In this document: in pieces, positions 18,159 to 26,765 of the stretch
Layout of the letters: every line of letters starts with the position of its first letter
Numbering within the stretch: position 1 is the first letter of the stretch
Assembly: GCF_900163865.1 (NCBI RefSeq)
Contig: NZ_FUKU01000026.1
Coordinates: forward strand, 496,001 to 560,000
Source: Sphingobacterium sp. JB170
Lineage (GTDB): Bacteria > Bacteroidota > Bacteroidia > Sphingobacteriales > Sphingobacteriaceae
Length of the DNA stretch: 64,000 nt
Direction: 5' to 3'
Program-made: the position numbers and the translations under genes
Notes under the pieces: model-generated
Told to the model about the DNA's origin: nothing
What the model saw: only the letters and a program-made list of their open reading frames with translations
Database searches by the model: none

Positions 18159-19967
18159 TTAATATAAAGGGTGCTGCTGTCCCTGCAGCCCTGGATTATT
18201 GTCTATTGTGGAAGTCGATAATGGAAAAAGTTCGACTTTGTTCTTTTCTAACCCGCGGAAAATATTCTGTACCCATACAGCATCGCTCTGCAATGCGTTA
18301 GCGAAGAATAAAGAAGAGGAACCGTACATATCCAACACGGTATAACCTTGATTCTCAAGCGCCGCTTTCTCGGTTTGGCTCGGCTGCTCTTTTAGACCAA
18401 TAAAATCAATCGCAATAACCGGGTCATTAAACACAGTAGCCGGGGTACTTTTATAAGCTCGATACCTGTCTACGTCCTGATATTTACCCTGATGGGCACT
18501 AAGAGCCAAAAGATCATGCTTTACCTCATTCAACTTTTCAAATAATATACCCCAGCGTATAAGATCTGTCCTGCGCCAGCCCTCGAAACCAAGCTCTAGC
18601 TTGCGTTCCTGCATAATTGCTTCTTTAAATCCCTCGTAGTTTCCCGGTATGCTTCCAATCTTCGAGCGATCATCGCCAAAGGCGCGGAGGCGCACCTGTT
18701 CAAGCATCTCCTTAGCTACACCCGAAGGGCCATTGTTCAACTCATTTTCCGCTTCGGCATACATCAACAGTACGTCCGCATAGCGCAAATGAATCCAGTT
18801 GATATTGCGCTTGGCAGCAGAAACACCCTGATCGGCTTTCCAGTTTACGCGAAATTTACCGATGGTATTGCTCGCATAGGTATTCATCTCATGCTTACTG
18901 TCGCTAGAGATAGCATAGTTTGCAATCGTCACATCTCGACGAAGGTCACCTTCTTTAAACTCAAAATAATAGGTTGGAAAAGCTGCCATCGCAGGCTGCG
19001 CTTTGTTATAGAACGAGTTTTGGTGCGCAAACATGCCATTGGTATAACCCATACGTAATTCATTACGATCCTCGCCCAACTGACCATATTCAAACATCGA
19101 TTCGCTGTTATAGCGTCCGTTCACCAAATCACGGAAAATAGTTTCATAATCTATCAGACTATTCTCGCCGCGCTGCACCACCGCAGCACACGCGTCCCGC
19201 GTAATTTCGTAGAGTTCAGTAATGCGTTGTGTATCGCTGCGCCGCGCCAAGGTTACGCTCGATGATGCATAGCTGTCCAAGTCCCAACGAAGCGAGTAGC
19301 CAGCAGCGTATAACGCCACACGAGCAAGCAGCCCATAGGCGGCGTTCTTGGTGATGCGTTCTACGGCGAGTCCCGATTCACTTTTCCAGGGAATAAGGTC
19401 GATGGCTGTTTGCAAGTCAGCCACACATCCGTCTAAAATGGTATCGCGACTCACGCGTGATGAGGCGAAAGTTTCCATCTCAACGACCGGCACCCTTGGG
19501 TAGGGAACGTCACCAAAGTGACGAACCACCTGCAACATATTCATTGCACGTATGGCATAGGCCTCGCCAAGCAACATATCGACTTTCGCTTGATCGGCCT
19601 CAGATAAGCCCGTCATCAACGGTATATTTTTAATCAAAATATTTGCCTGTTCCACGCCGGCGTACATCGCTGCATAGGTCGAAGATGGACTTACGGCCGG
19701 GCTATAGACATAGTTAGCAACCTGGTTTTTCGAATTTGTCTCGCCCTCAGTTGAAAACACCTCGTCTGATCCCATCCCAAACTGATAAAAAAGCTCTGCA
19801 TTAAACGTACTGGTGTATGCACCGAGAACGGCCATCTCTACTTTACCCACCTCTTCAAAAATTGTCGAGCTGTCAAAATCTTTTTCTGAGGGTAGATCTA
19901 GAAAATCCTTGCACGAGCTCCCCATCAAAAGCAGACCTGCAAATATTATATATATTAATTTCTTCAT
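18159..19967 (-). CDS. SusD/RagB-family glycan-binding outer-membrane lipoprotein (pair 1)
   Basis: Surface lipoprotein that caps its SusC partner and captures oligosaccharides, here presumably RG-I fragments. The signal is MKKLIYIIFAGLLLMGSSC with the lipidated Cys at 19, followed by KDFLDLPSEKDF as in many RagB proteins. The TPR-like region includes EAYAIRAMNMLQVVRHFGDVPY, and the C-terminal SusD domain holds RYADVLLMYAEAENELN and QERKLELGFEGWRRTDLIRWG. The length of 602 aa is within the family range. The gene starts 11 bp after its susC stop. Ligand cannot be read from the sequence; it is inferred from the following GH105 gene and the shared promoter type. Confidence 0.95.
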   Translation of the reverse strand: MKKLIYIIFAGLLLMGSSCKDFLDLPSEKDFDSSTIFEEVGKVEMAVLGAYTSTFNAELFYQFGMGSDEVFSTEGETNSKNQVANYVYSPAVSPSSTYAAMYAGVEQANILIKNIPLMTGLSEADQAKVDMLLGEAYAIRAMNMLQVVRHFGDVPYPRVPVVEMETFASSRVSRDTILDGCVADLQTAIDLIPWKSESGLAVERITKNAAYGLLARVALYAAGYSLRWDLDSYASSSVTLARRSDTQRITELYEITRDACAAVVQRGENSLIDYETIFRDLVNGRYNSESMFEYGQLGEDRNELRMGYTNGMFAHQNSFYNKAQPAMAAFPTYYFEFKEGDLRRDVTIANYAISSDSKHEMNTYASNTIGKFRVNWKADQGVSAAKRNINWIHLRYADVLLMYAEAENELNNGPSGVAKEMLEQVRLRAFGDDRSKIGSIPGNYEGFKEAIMQERKLELGFEGWRRTDLIRWGILFEKLNEVKHDLLALSAHQGKYQDVDRYRAYKSTPATVFNDPVIAIDFIGLKEQPSQTEKAALENQGYTVLDMYGSSSLFFANALQSDAVWVQNIFRGLEKNKVELFPLSTSTIDNNPGLQGQQHPLY

Positions 19968-19978
19968 AGTGATTTTTA

Positions 19979-22900
19979 TTAAAACGTCAAATTAACCCCG
20001 GCAACAAAGCTCTTGGTACGCGGATACGCAGAGTTATCTACTCCCCTAGTTAATAGCGATTCACTCGCCGACACTTCGGGGTCGTAACCCGAATAATTGG
20101 TGAATGTATGTAGGTTGTTGAGTGTCACATAAACACGTAATTTCTGCATAAACAATTTCTTTGAAACATCTGTCGGTAGCGTGTATCCAAGCGTAACATT
20201 GTTAATACGTAAAAAAGAGGCGTCCTCTAGGTAATAATCCAGCGGATCAGAAATCGCAATATTATTTGTTGGATTTAAACTCCATAGCTGTTTTTTGCTT
20301 CGTTGATCAGGATTAATTTCTGCTAATTTGGCAAGATCTTTGGTTTCCATACCCGTGGCAGGATCGATCAAAGTGTAATATTCAGCCATAGCGGCTAAGG
20401 AGTTCTGGTTAGGTAGGTACGGTCCCATGAAACGCTGACTGTTCATATTAAAGGCTTTATTACCATACGAGAAATTCAAGAAAACCCCCAAATCAAAGTT
20501 CTTGAAGATGAATTCATTGTTAAACCCACCGAAAAACTTCGGCTCCGGGCTACCAATGGACGTACGATCTTCAGCCGACCATACCGGGTTTCCCGCTTCG
20601 TCGGTTTCTCCGATAACCGATTGGTATTTTACATCCCCGGGCTTCACGGTATTGCGATTCTTACCTTTTTGTGAGGCGACACCGTCTTTTAACAAATAGG
20701 TTCCGTCGGCCTGCTGCTGGAAGTCGTCGGTGGTATACACGCCATCGTACTTATAGCCATAAAATGTGCTCACCGGCCCGCCCACCTGCGTATAGAAATT
20801 TATCCGCGATTCATAGGATGTTAACAAATAATCATTTGCCGAACCATTGTATAGACCATTTATTTTCGAGCGGTTGAATGTGATGTTAAAGGCAGATTTC
20901 CATTGAAAATCTTTTTTAGCGATATTCAGCGTATTCAGGGAAAGTTCCACACCGCGATTCCGAAGCGATGCTATATTTTGGTATTGCTGCTTGTAGCCCG
21001 TAGAAGTTGGAATTTCTACTTGTAACAATAAATTCTTTGATTCATTGTTGTAAAAGTCTGCGGTCAGGTTGATGCGATTTTTCAACACGGACATATCAAG
21101 TGCTAGATTGGTTGTCTGTGTTTTCTCCCATACAAGTAGTGGGTTTCCCAGCACATCACCCGGCTTCACGCCGATAACATTTGCATTACCAATTCCAAGT
21201 ACTGTCGACCCATAGAGTGTTGTGTATCGGGTACTTCCAATTTTATCGTTACCCGTTGTGCCATAGCCCACACGCAATTTTAGTTGATCGAAGATCCCGT
21301 TATCAGCCATGAATGATTCATTATGGATATTCCACGCGGCAGATGCCGATGGGAATGCTCCCCACTTGTTTCCAGTCTTAAATGTCGAGACACCATCGGC
21401 CCGAACGGTTGCTGTGACCAGATAGCGATCATCGTAGTTATACATTGCACGGAAGAAGCCCGAGACAATACCATAGCGTGCCGCTTCGGCTTTACCACGC
21501 TCAGTCCTACCTGCTAAGCTTACATCTTTGAGTCCGAAGTTGCTGGAAGGAAATTCATAGTAATCATGTCCAAGAGCCTGGCTCTCTTCGTAACGTATTT
21601 CGTGACCAGCCATCAGGTTAAGATGATGATTACCGAAATCTTTTAACCAAGAGAGCGTATTTGTCCATTGCCATTGAAACCCCTCACTATTGTTAATAGA
21701 TCCATATGGTCCTCCATTATTTCTGGCGTTCATGGTGCGCCCATCATCCCACGAGTCGCTACGTGTTTGCTCCCACTGATAGGTTCCCGAAGTACGAAAG
21801 GTGAAATCATCTAAAAATTTTGCCGTTAGTCCCAAGTTTACATTAGCTAACCGAGCCGCCTTCCCTTTTGTAATCGCATCGTTCATAATAATCGGATTGT
21901 ACACATCATATTGGGAATTGATTGCTTGCAGCTCATCGGCAATATCTGTATACAGTAACTGTTCATCAGTAAAGCGGACGCCACCGGTTGCCGGCTGAAG
22001 AATAGACATCTTCAGCATCCCCCCTAACGAGCCGTCTCCCTGCGTATTGGCATCCTGAAACATCGAGCTGAAATCTAAATTCAATCCTTTAACCAACTCA
22101 TGGTTTATTTTGGCGCGTATACTATTTCTGCGAAATCCGGATTTTGCCAAAATACCGTCCTGATTGGTATTGTTGAACGATAGCATCATCTTAGTTTTTT
22201 CATTACCGCCTGAAACATTAATATTGTGGTTCTGCAATATAGCCTGCCCACCAAAAACTTCTTCTTGCCAATCAAGTCCCGAACGAGACCCATAGTCCGC
22301 CGCTATCCGCGCGTACGCTCCTGAAGCGAAGTCTGCTGATGAGGGATCCCCACCGTACATCGTGGCAAAATCTTGCTGATTACCCTGCAAGCTTTGAAAT
22401 TCATATTGATACTTCACATAGTCCGCTACCGATAGTAGGTCAAGCTTTTTACTTAACCCTTCTATACTCACATAACCGTTGTAGTCCACAGTGGTTCGTC
22501 CTGATTTCCCGGACTTGGTCGTCACGAGCACCACCCCGTTAGCACCACGCGCACCATAGATGGCCGAGGCCGATGCATCTTTTAAGATATCAATACTTTC
22601 GACATCGTTGATATCGATTTTCATCAGGGCATCTTCCATCACAAAACCGTCGACGACATATAATGGACTGGTAGACCCCGTGATGGATGTCCCGCCGCGG
22701 ACCAAAATATTCACGCCCGCGCCGGGGGCCCCACTCTGGGTAACCACACTTACACCCGCAACCTTACCGGTGATGGCTTGCGCTGCGGTCGTTACCGGAA
22801 CGTTTCGAATATCGTCTGCTTTTACCGTACCCACCGCGCCGGTTAAGTCGCGCTTGCGGGCCGTTCCGTAACCAATAACAACGACTTCGTCAAGGTCGTT

Positions 22901-23233
22901 ATTAGAACCCGATAAAATCACCGTCAACGGCTGTTGGGTTGCTACTTTGATCTGCTCGGGGGAATAACCGACATAGGATATCGTCAGGACATCACCCAGC
23001 GAGGCGGTTAACGTGAAAGCACCGTCTTGATCCGTCAGCGTGGCACTTTTTTCTCCTCCCACCTGTACGCTGGCACCGATAATTGCTTGATTGCTTGCGT
23101 CGATAACTTTCCCCTTAAGGTTAAATTCTTGCGCCCAAGACAGTGAAATCATCGTGGTAAGTAAAAATAAGGTCAATAGATTTTTACGTAGGGAGCACTT
23201 AGGCTTCGCCTTGTTATATATTGATTTTAGCAT
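19979..23233 (-). CDS. SusC/RagA-family TonB-dependent transporter (pair 1)
   Basis: Outer-membrane TonB-dependent porin importing the oligosaccharides held by its SusD partner. Domain order from the chosen start: signal peptide (about 1-35, TLFLLTTMISLSWAQ), CarboxypepD-regulatory-like domain (about 37-110, FNLKGKVIDASNQAIIGASV), the SusC hallmark DEVVVIGYG, plug domain (LRGGTS-type region, SPLYVVDGF, DVESIDILKDASASAIYGARG), then the beta-barrel ending in FVAGVNLTF. The start at 23233 is preferred over one 12 codons upstream because it opens the signal peptide and because the predicted transcription start lies between the two. It is first in the unit susC1-susD1-GH105 and is preceded by the shared CAGGA direct-repeat promoter. 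Confidence 0.96.
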   Translation of the reverse strand: MLKSIYNKAKPKCSLRKNLLTLFLLTTMISLSWAQEFNLKGKVIDASNQAIIGASVQVGGEKSATLTDQDGAFTLTASLGDVLTISYVGYSPEQIKVATQQPLTVILSGSNNDLDEVVVIGYGTARKRDLTGAVGTVKADDIRNVPVTTAAQAITGKVAGVSVVTQSGAPGAGVNILVRGGTSITGSTSPLYVVDGFVMEDALMKIDINDVESIDILKDASASAIYGARGANGVVLVTTKSGKSGRTTVDYNGYVSIEGLSKKLDLLSVADYVKYQYEFQSLQGNQQDFATMYGGDPSSADFASGAYARIAADYGSRSGLDWQEEVFGGQAILQNHNINVSGGNEKTKMMLSFNNTNQDGILAKSGFRRNSIRAKINHELVKGLNLDFSSMFQDANTQGDGSLGGMLKMSILQPATGGVRFTDEQLLYTDIADELQAINSQYDVYNPIIMNDAITKGKAARLANVNLGLTAKFLDDFTFRTSGTYQWEQTRSDSWDDGRTMNARNNGGPYGSINNSEGFQWQWTNTLSWLKDFGNHHLNLMAGHEIRYEESQALGHDYYEFPSSNFGLKDVSLAGRTERGKAEAARYGIVSGFFRAMYNYDDRYLVTATVRADGVSTFKTGNKWGAFPSASAAWNIHNESFMADNGIFDQLKLRVGYGTTGNDKIGSTRYTTLYGSTVLGIGNANVIGVKPGDVLGNPLLVWEKTQTTNLALDMSVLKNRINLTADFYNNESKNLLLQVEIPTSTGYKQQYQNIASLRNRGVELSLNTLNIAKKDFQWKSAFNITFNRSKINGLYNGSANDYLLTSYESRINFYTQVGGPVSTFYGYKYDGVYTTDDFQQQADGTYLLKDGVASQKGKNRNTVKPGDVKYQSVIGETDEAGNPVWSAEDRTSIGSPEPKFFGGFNNEFIFKNFDLGVFLNFSYGNKAFNMNSQRFMGPYLPNQNSLAAMAEYYTLIDPATGMETKDLAKLAEINPDQRSKKQLWSLNPTNNIAISDPLDYYLEDASFLRINNVTLGYTLPTDVSKKLFMQKLRVYVTLNNLHTFTNYSGYDPEVSASESLLTRGVDNSAYPRTKSFVAGVNLTF

Positions 23234-23272
23234 GTAACTAGTAGTATGTTTACATAAATTAATTAGCAAGCG

Positions 23273-23317
23273 CTAAAATAATTAAAATAGCACGTGCGAC
23301 CGTCCTGCTCCATACTG
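23273..23317 (-). promoter_or_regulatory. CAGGA-type direct-repeat promoter of susC1
   Basis: On the transcribed strand CAGTA-N5-CAGGA (plus-strand 23303-23317) is followed after exactly 22 nt by TATTTTAG (23273-23280), one mismatch from TAnnTTTG. No TTTG is present at the -33 position. The predicted leader is about 33 nt. Four other units share this layout. Confidence 0.72.
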
Positions 23318-23328
23318 TCCTAAGCACG

Positions 23329-23365
23329 AAAAAAGAGGCATATATCATCTGGATAATATGCCTCT
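23329..23365 (-). terminator. Intrinsic terminator after the GH105 gene ending the GH43-like/GH28 operon
   Basis: AGAGGCATAT (23334-23343) and ATATGCCTCT (23356-23365) form a 10-bp stem with a 12-nt loop, followed by a T-run on the minus strand. It separates the upstream enzyme operon from susC1, whose activator repeat begins only about 12 bp further on. Confidence 0.85.
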
Positions 23366-23426
23366 ACAACACGAAAAACAACATCTATAAAAACGGTAGC
23401 GTTTTAGCGTCGTGCTGGTACAGTAT

Positions 23427-24563
23427 TTACTGAGAAACCAACTTATAGATCTCCGATCCGGCAAGTAGCACGCAACCCAAACCATAATCTTCAAAATCAG
23501 GCATTTTATCGGCCGTTACCGGCTGTCCGTCTTTGGGTTCTTTACCTGTTGATTGCATGTAACCTAGGAAACCACTCGGCTGAATGGTCTCCGTAGAAAG
23601 TGCTAGCCAACCTTTTTCGATCGTTGGAAGGAATGTCTCTTTGTCCAAAATTCCGTTATTAACGCCCCACGTCATCCCATAAACAAATAATGCCGTACCT
23701 GAGGCTTCCTTACCTTGATAATGTGCTGGGTCGTGCAGGCTCACATTCCAGAACCCATCGCCACGCTGAAGGGGCTTCACGGCACCAGCTAAGCTGGTGA
23801 AATCAGCCAGATATTCGGCATAGTGCGGATCACTTTTGGGGAGCTCTTGCAAGACAAGCGCTAAAGCCGTAAGCACCCATCCATTGCCGCGAGACCAATA
23901 ACAGTCTTGACCATTTGGTTCCTTGTAGGGAGGCAAAAAATCCTTATCGCGCCACCAGAGTTGATCCGCTGCATTATATAACCCCGTCCCTCCCTCACTG
24001 TACTTTATATGGTGATATAATTTATACATGTAATCGAAATATGTAGTATCGTTAAACGTGACCCCGAGCTTCACATAGATCGGCATCGCCATTTGGATAG
24101 CATCAATCCAGGTCCAATCATCCACACGGCCACTTCGAATAACTGAATCAATATTTTCCTTGATCGCCTGAATGCGAACGGGCTGTGGGTCGGCACGGTA
24201 TAGATCGATATAGGTCATCCCGCAATTTTGGTTATCGGCATGCCGCGTGTATACCTCCCCCCGTACAGGCTTCCAGTCGTGCTTTTGCGCCCAGTCGACT
24301 GCGTAGTCGTAATATTCCTGATCGGTATCAATTTTATAAAATGCCATAAGCCCCTCGTAGTAGACCCCTCGGGTCCAAATATTTCCGCGCCGCTCTTTAT
24401 TCGTAACGATTGTCTTCCCTGGGTCTGGCCACTTATTCATAAAATAAGCGTTGGCCGCCCGCAGCTGTTGAACAACGTCTTGCTTGCTCGTAAAATCCTG
24501 TGAGTGAACCCCTGCTGTTAAAGTAAACAAGCAGGTAAATAGAATTAATCTTTTCATCATCAT
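23427..24563 (-). CDS. GH105 family unsaturated uronyl hydrolase, secreted
   Basis: Predicted periplasmic hydrolase of unsaturated galacturonyl oligosaccharides. It has a signal peptide of about 21 residues (LFTCLFTLTAGVHS) and a single (alpha/alpha)6 barrel. The first catalytic region reads TRHADNQNCGMTY (about 106-118), the second WTWIDAIQMAMP with Asp154, and the substrate-shaping stretch WWRDKDFLPPYKEPNGQDCYWSR at about 203-225. The length of 378 aa is usual. By eye it is closely similar along its whole length to the GH105 protein at 50.8-52.0 kb and much less like the one at 16.8-18.0 kb, so these two are recent paralogues. It is last in its operon, 1 bp after the previous gene, with a terminator behind it. 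Confidence 0.9.
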   Translation of the reverse strand: MMMKRLILFTCLFTLTAGVHSQDFTSKQDVVQQLRAANAYFMNKWPDPGKTIVTNKERRGNIWTRGVYYEGLMAFYKIDTDQEYYDYAVDWAQKHDWKPVRGEVYTRHADNQNCGMTYIDLYRADPQPVRIQAIKENIDSVIRSGRVDDWTWIDAIQMAMPIYVKLGVTFNDTTYFDYMYKLYHHIKYSEGGTGLYNAADQLWWRDKDFLPPYKEPNGQDCYWSRGNGWVLTALALVLQELPKSDPHYAEYLADFTSLAGAVKPLQRGDGFWNVSLHDPAHYQGKEASGTALFVYGMTWGVNNGILDKETFLPTIEKGWLALSTETIQPSGFLGYMQSTGKEPKDGQPVTADKMPDFEDYGLGCVLLAGSEIYKLVSQ

Positions 24564-24564
24564 T

Positions 24565-26724
24565 TTAAGGCATTTTGCTAAATCCTTCTTTCTTTATTTT
24601 CCAGGTCCCGTCCTTTGGAAAACCTGGCAGATCGCCGCTCGAGGTATCCCATCCTTCGAGCATCATCGCCACGGCAGTCAAAAGCCCCCCATTGCCCGGC
24701 AAATAGAGTCGGAGCCTACCGTCCTGATAATTATGTCCATTTTTTAGATAGGTATTGGTCTGTATATCCATAAAAAGTGCATCGAGCGCTCTTTCTGGCA
24801 TATTTAGGCGTGCCGCATTCATTGCTGTCATCGGAAAATCCCAACCCCATGTGTTTCCCCAGGACCATTTTTCCCAAACCGTTTCTAAGGTATTTTTCAT
24901 GATGACCTTATCAAGCTTAGGCGATTCGGGAACCATGCCTAGAGCGCCCAACACCGATGGGTGATCCGTCATCCATTTGGGAAATGTATAGGAGTCCGTT
25001 GCGGTCTCTGTTGCCAAATAAACATCATCCTGCACGGGTAGCTCGGCCAGCTTGTTGATCACGCTGTCCCACGTCGCTACGCGCGGTTCGCCTAACCGTT
25101 CTTTCCAGCTTTGGGCGGTACGTAATGCCCAATCCCAATAAGCGAGTTCATAAGTCGGATTTCTTGTTTTTGCCGCGGGAAATACCTCCTGTGCAGGGAT
25201 AACACCCAGTCCCAGGTTGTAACGATCTTTCTCCTTGTCGTAATAAGCATAGTCTGCCATAAACTCGGCCGTAGCAAATACGATGTCTTTGTATTTCGCC
25301 AACACGGATTTGTCTTTGTGATCGCGGTAAGCTAGCTCCGACATGTAGATAACGTGGGGTTGCTGCCAGATTAGGAACGCTGCGACCGATGAAGGGCTTT
25401 CATTACCCTCATTATCGGACATTTTTATCCAGCGAACACCTTTATAGCCTTGGCGTTCGGCAAGCGCTTTTGCTTTATCGAACGTACGGAAGTAATAATC
25501 CAAGGATTTCTCCATGATTTCCGCACGCCCCCATAGCGCGAAGTGAACACCGTGCCACCAGTGCATCTCGGTATGCGGTTTGCCGTACCAGCTGTTGAAT
25601 GTTAATCCCGTTTCCTGCGGGGGATTGCTACCACCACACTGCACCCTGGTCAAATACTGTGAAAGAACGACGCGACGTTCCAATTCATGTGCCCGCGGAT
25701 CCGTGCTGCCATCGAAATCGACTGCGGCGCCACTTTGCCAAAATTCGGTCCATGCTGTCGTGCTTTGCTTACGCGTGCTTTCGTAATCAATCGGCGCTAG
25801 TTCAAAGTTATTTCCCGTATTAAACGCAAACGAAAAATCGAAGGTTTCTAATTCTGGATCTGGGGTATAAACAAAATAATGTTTATCCTGCTCGCTGAGC
25901 TGTCCATTGGAAAAGTGCAAACCTGTAAAGTACGTTGTGCCCGATAGTTTATGCGAGATAACGCCCGATTCCTGGCTATTAACAATCAACTTGGTGCTAT
26001 GCTCATCAGTATTCCCATAAAAAGCAGCGTCATCTAAAAACTTCCCCGATGGAAATGGGTAGCGGATAAACACCTTAAGACGCCCTTTAGCAATCAGCGG
26101 GGAGCTTACTTGTACCGCCGCTTGGTCGGCAGCCTGCCCTGCCGCGGTATATACCTCGACAGGCTGTCCTTCCAGCGAAAACTTAGAATGGATAAGCCCT
26201 GTCCACAGGTCTAAAGTCTGCTCGATATTTTGAATATCTTGAACACCAGCAAGCTCCCCACTTGCAAGATGCAACTCCAGGCCAACATTACCCAGCTGTA
26301 GGCGGTGCGGGTTTACGCGAAAATACTCCGTCGCTTGCTGCTCACGAGTGCCTGAAACCTTATGCTGAATGCTATATTTCGCGTCTCGTCCTTCGTTATT
26401 GAAGTCGTAGGACTTTAACGTCTCGTCAAATGTATAATCCCGATCATTATCGAAGCTGTTCCAACCCCATTCGGACTGTGTTCCCAGCGACACTCCATTG
26501 ACATACTTGTCGGCGAAAGTCTGCATCCCTGTGGCATCAACGGTATAAGCGAAAGTACCATTTCCAACCGTTAAGGAAGCGAGCGTATCCATCGAATTAT
26601 TGGTCACATTATGCCGCTCAACGACGGTCTTGCGATCTATTGCGCTTCCCGTTCCATTCTGCTGGCAGGAACCGAACAAGAGTAATCCCACCAAACATAC
26701 ATTTATATATCCCTTCATATTCAT
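24565..26724 (-). CDS. Lipoprotein of unknown function, probable six-hairpin (alpha/alpha barrel) glycosidase
   Basis: Not assigned to a named family by eye. The signal VCLVGLLLFGSC gives a lipidated Cys20, so the protein is membrane-anchored. Residues about 30-300 look like a beta-sandwich (TVVERHNVTNNSMDTLASLTVGNG), the usual N-terminal module of GH65/GH95-like enzymes. Residues about 340-700 look like an alpha-helical barrel: HTEMHWWHGVHFALWGR (about 384-400), NEGNESPSSVAAFLIWQQPH, PAQEVFPAAKTRNPTYELAYW (Glu513 and Glu526 are acid candidates) and KWSWGNTWGWDFPMTA. It sits between the DUF4450 gene and a GH105 gene in an RG-I operon, so a role in trimming RG-I oligosaccharides is inferred. 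The true activity is unknown. Confidence 0.6.
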   Translation of the reverse strand: MNMKGYINVCLVGLLLFGSCQQNGTGSAIDRKTVVERHNVTNNSMDTLASLTVGNGTFAYTVDATGMQTFADKYVNGVSLGTQSEWGWNSFDNDRDYTFDETLKSYDFNNEGRDAKYSIQHKVSGTREQQATEYFRVNPHRLQLGNVGLELHLASGELAGVQDIQNIEQTLDLWTGLIHSKFSLEGQPVEVYTAAGQAADQAAVQVSSPLIAKGRLKVFIRYPFPSGKFLDDAAFYGNTDEHSTKLIVNSQESGVISHKLSGTTYFTGLHFSNGQLSEQDKHYFVYTPDPELETFDFSFAFNTGNNFELAPIDYESTRKQSTTAWTEFWQSGAAVDFDGSTDPRAHELERRVVLSQYLTRVQCGGSNPPQETGLTFNSWYGKPHTEMHWWHGVHFALWGRAEIMEKSLDYYFRTFDKAKALAERQGYKGVRWIKMSDNEGNESPSSVAAFLIWQQPHVIYMSELAYRDHKDKSVLAKYKDIVFATAEFMADYAYYDKEKDRYNLGLGVIPAQEVFPAAKTRNPTYELAYWDWALRTAQSWKERLGEPRVATWDSVINKLAELPVQDDVYLATETATDSYTFPKWMTDHPSVLGALGMVPESPKLDKVIMKNTLETVWEKWSWGNTWGWDFPMTAMNAARLNMPERALDALFMDIQTNTYLKNGHNYQDGRLRLYLPGNGGLLTAVAMMLEGWDTSSGDLPGFPKDGTWKIKKEGFSKMP

Positions 26725-26765
26725 CGTTTTAATAATACAAGTATTGTCATATTAATATTCTTTTT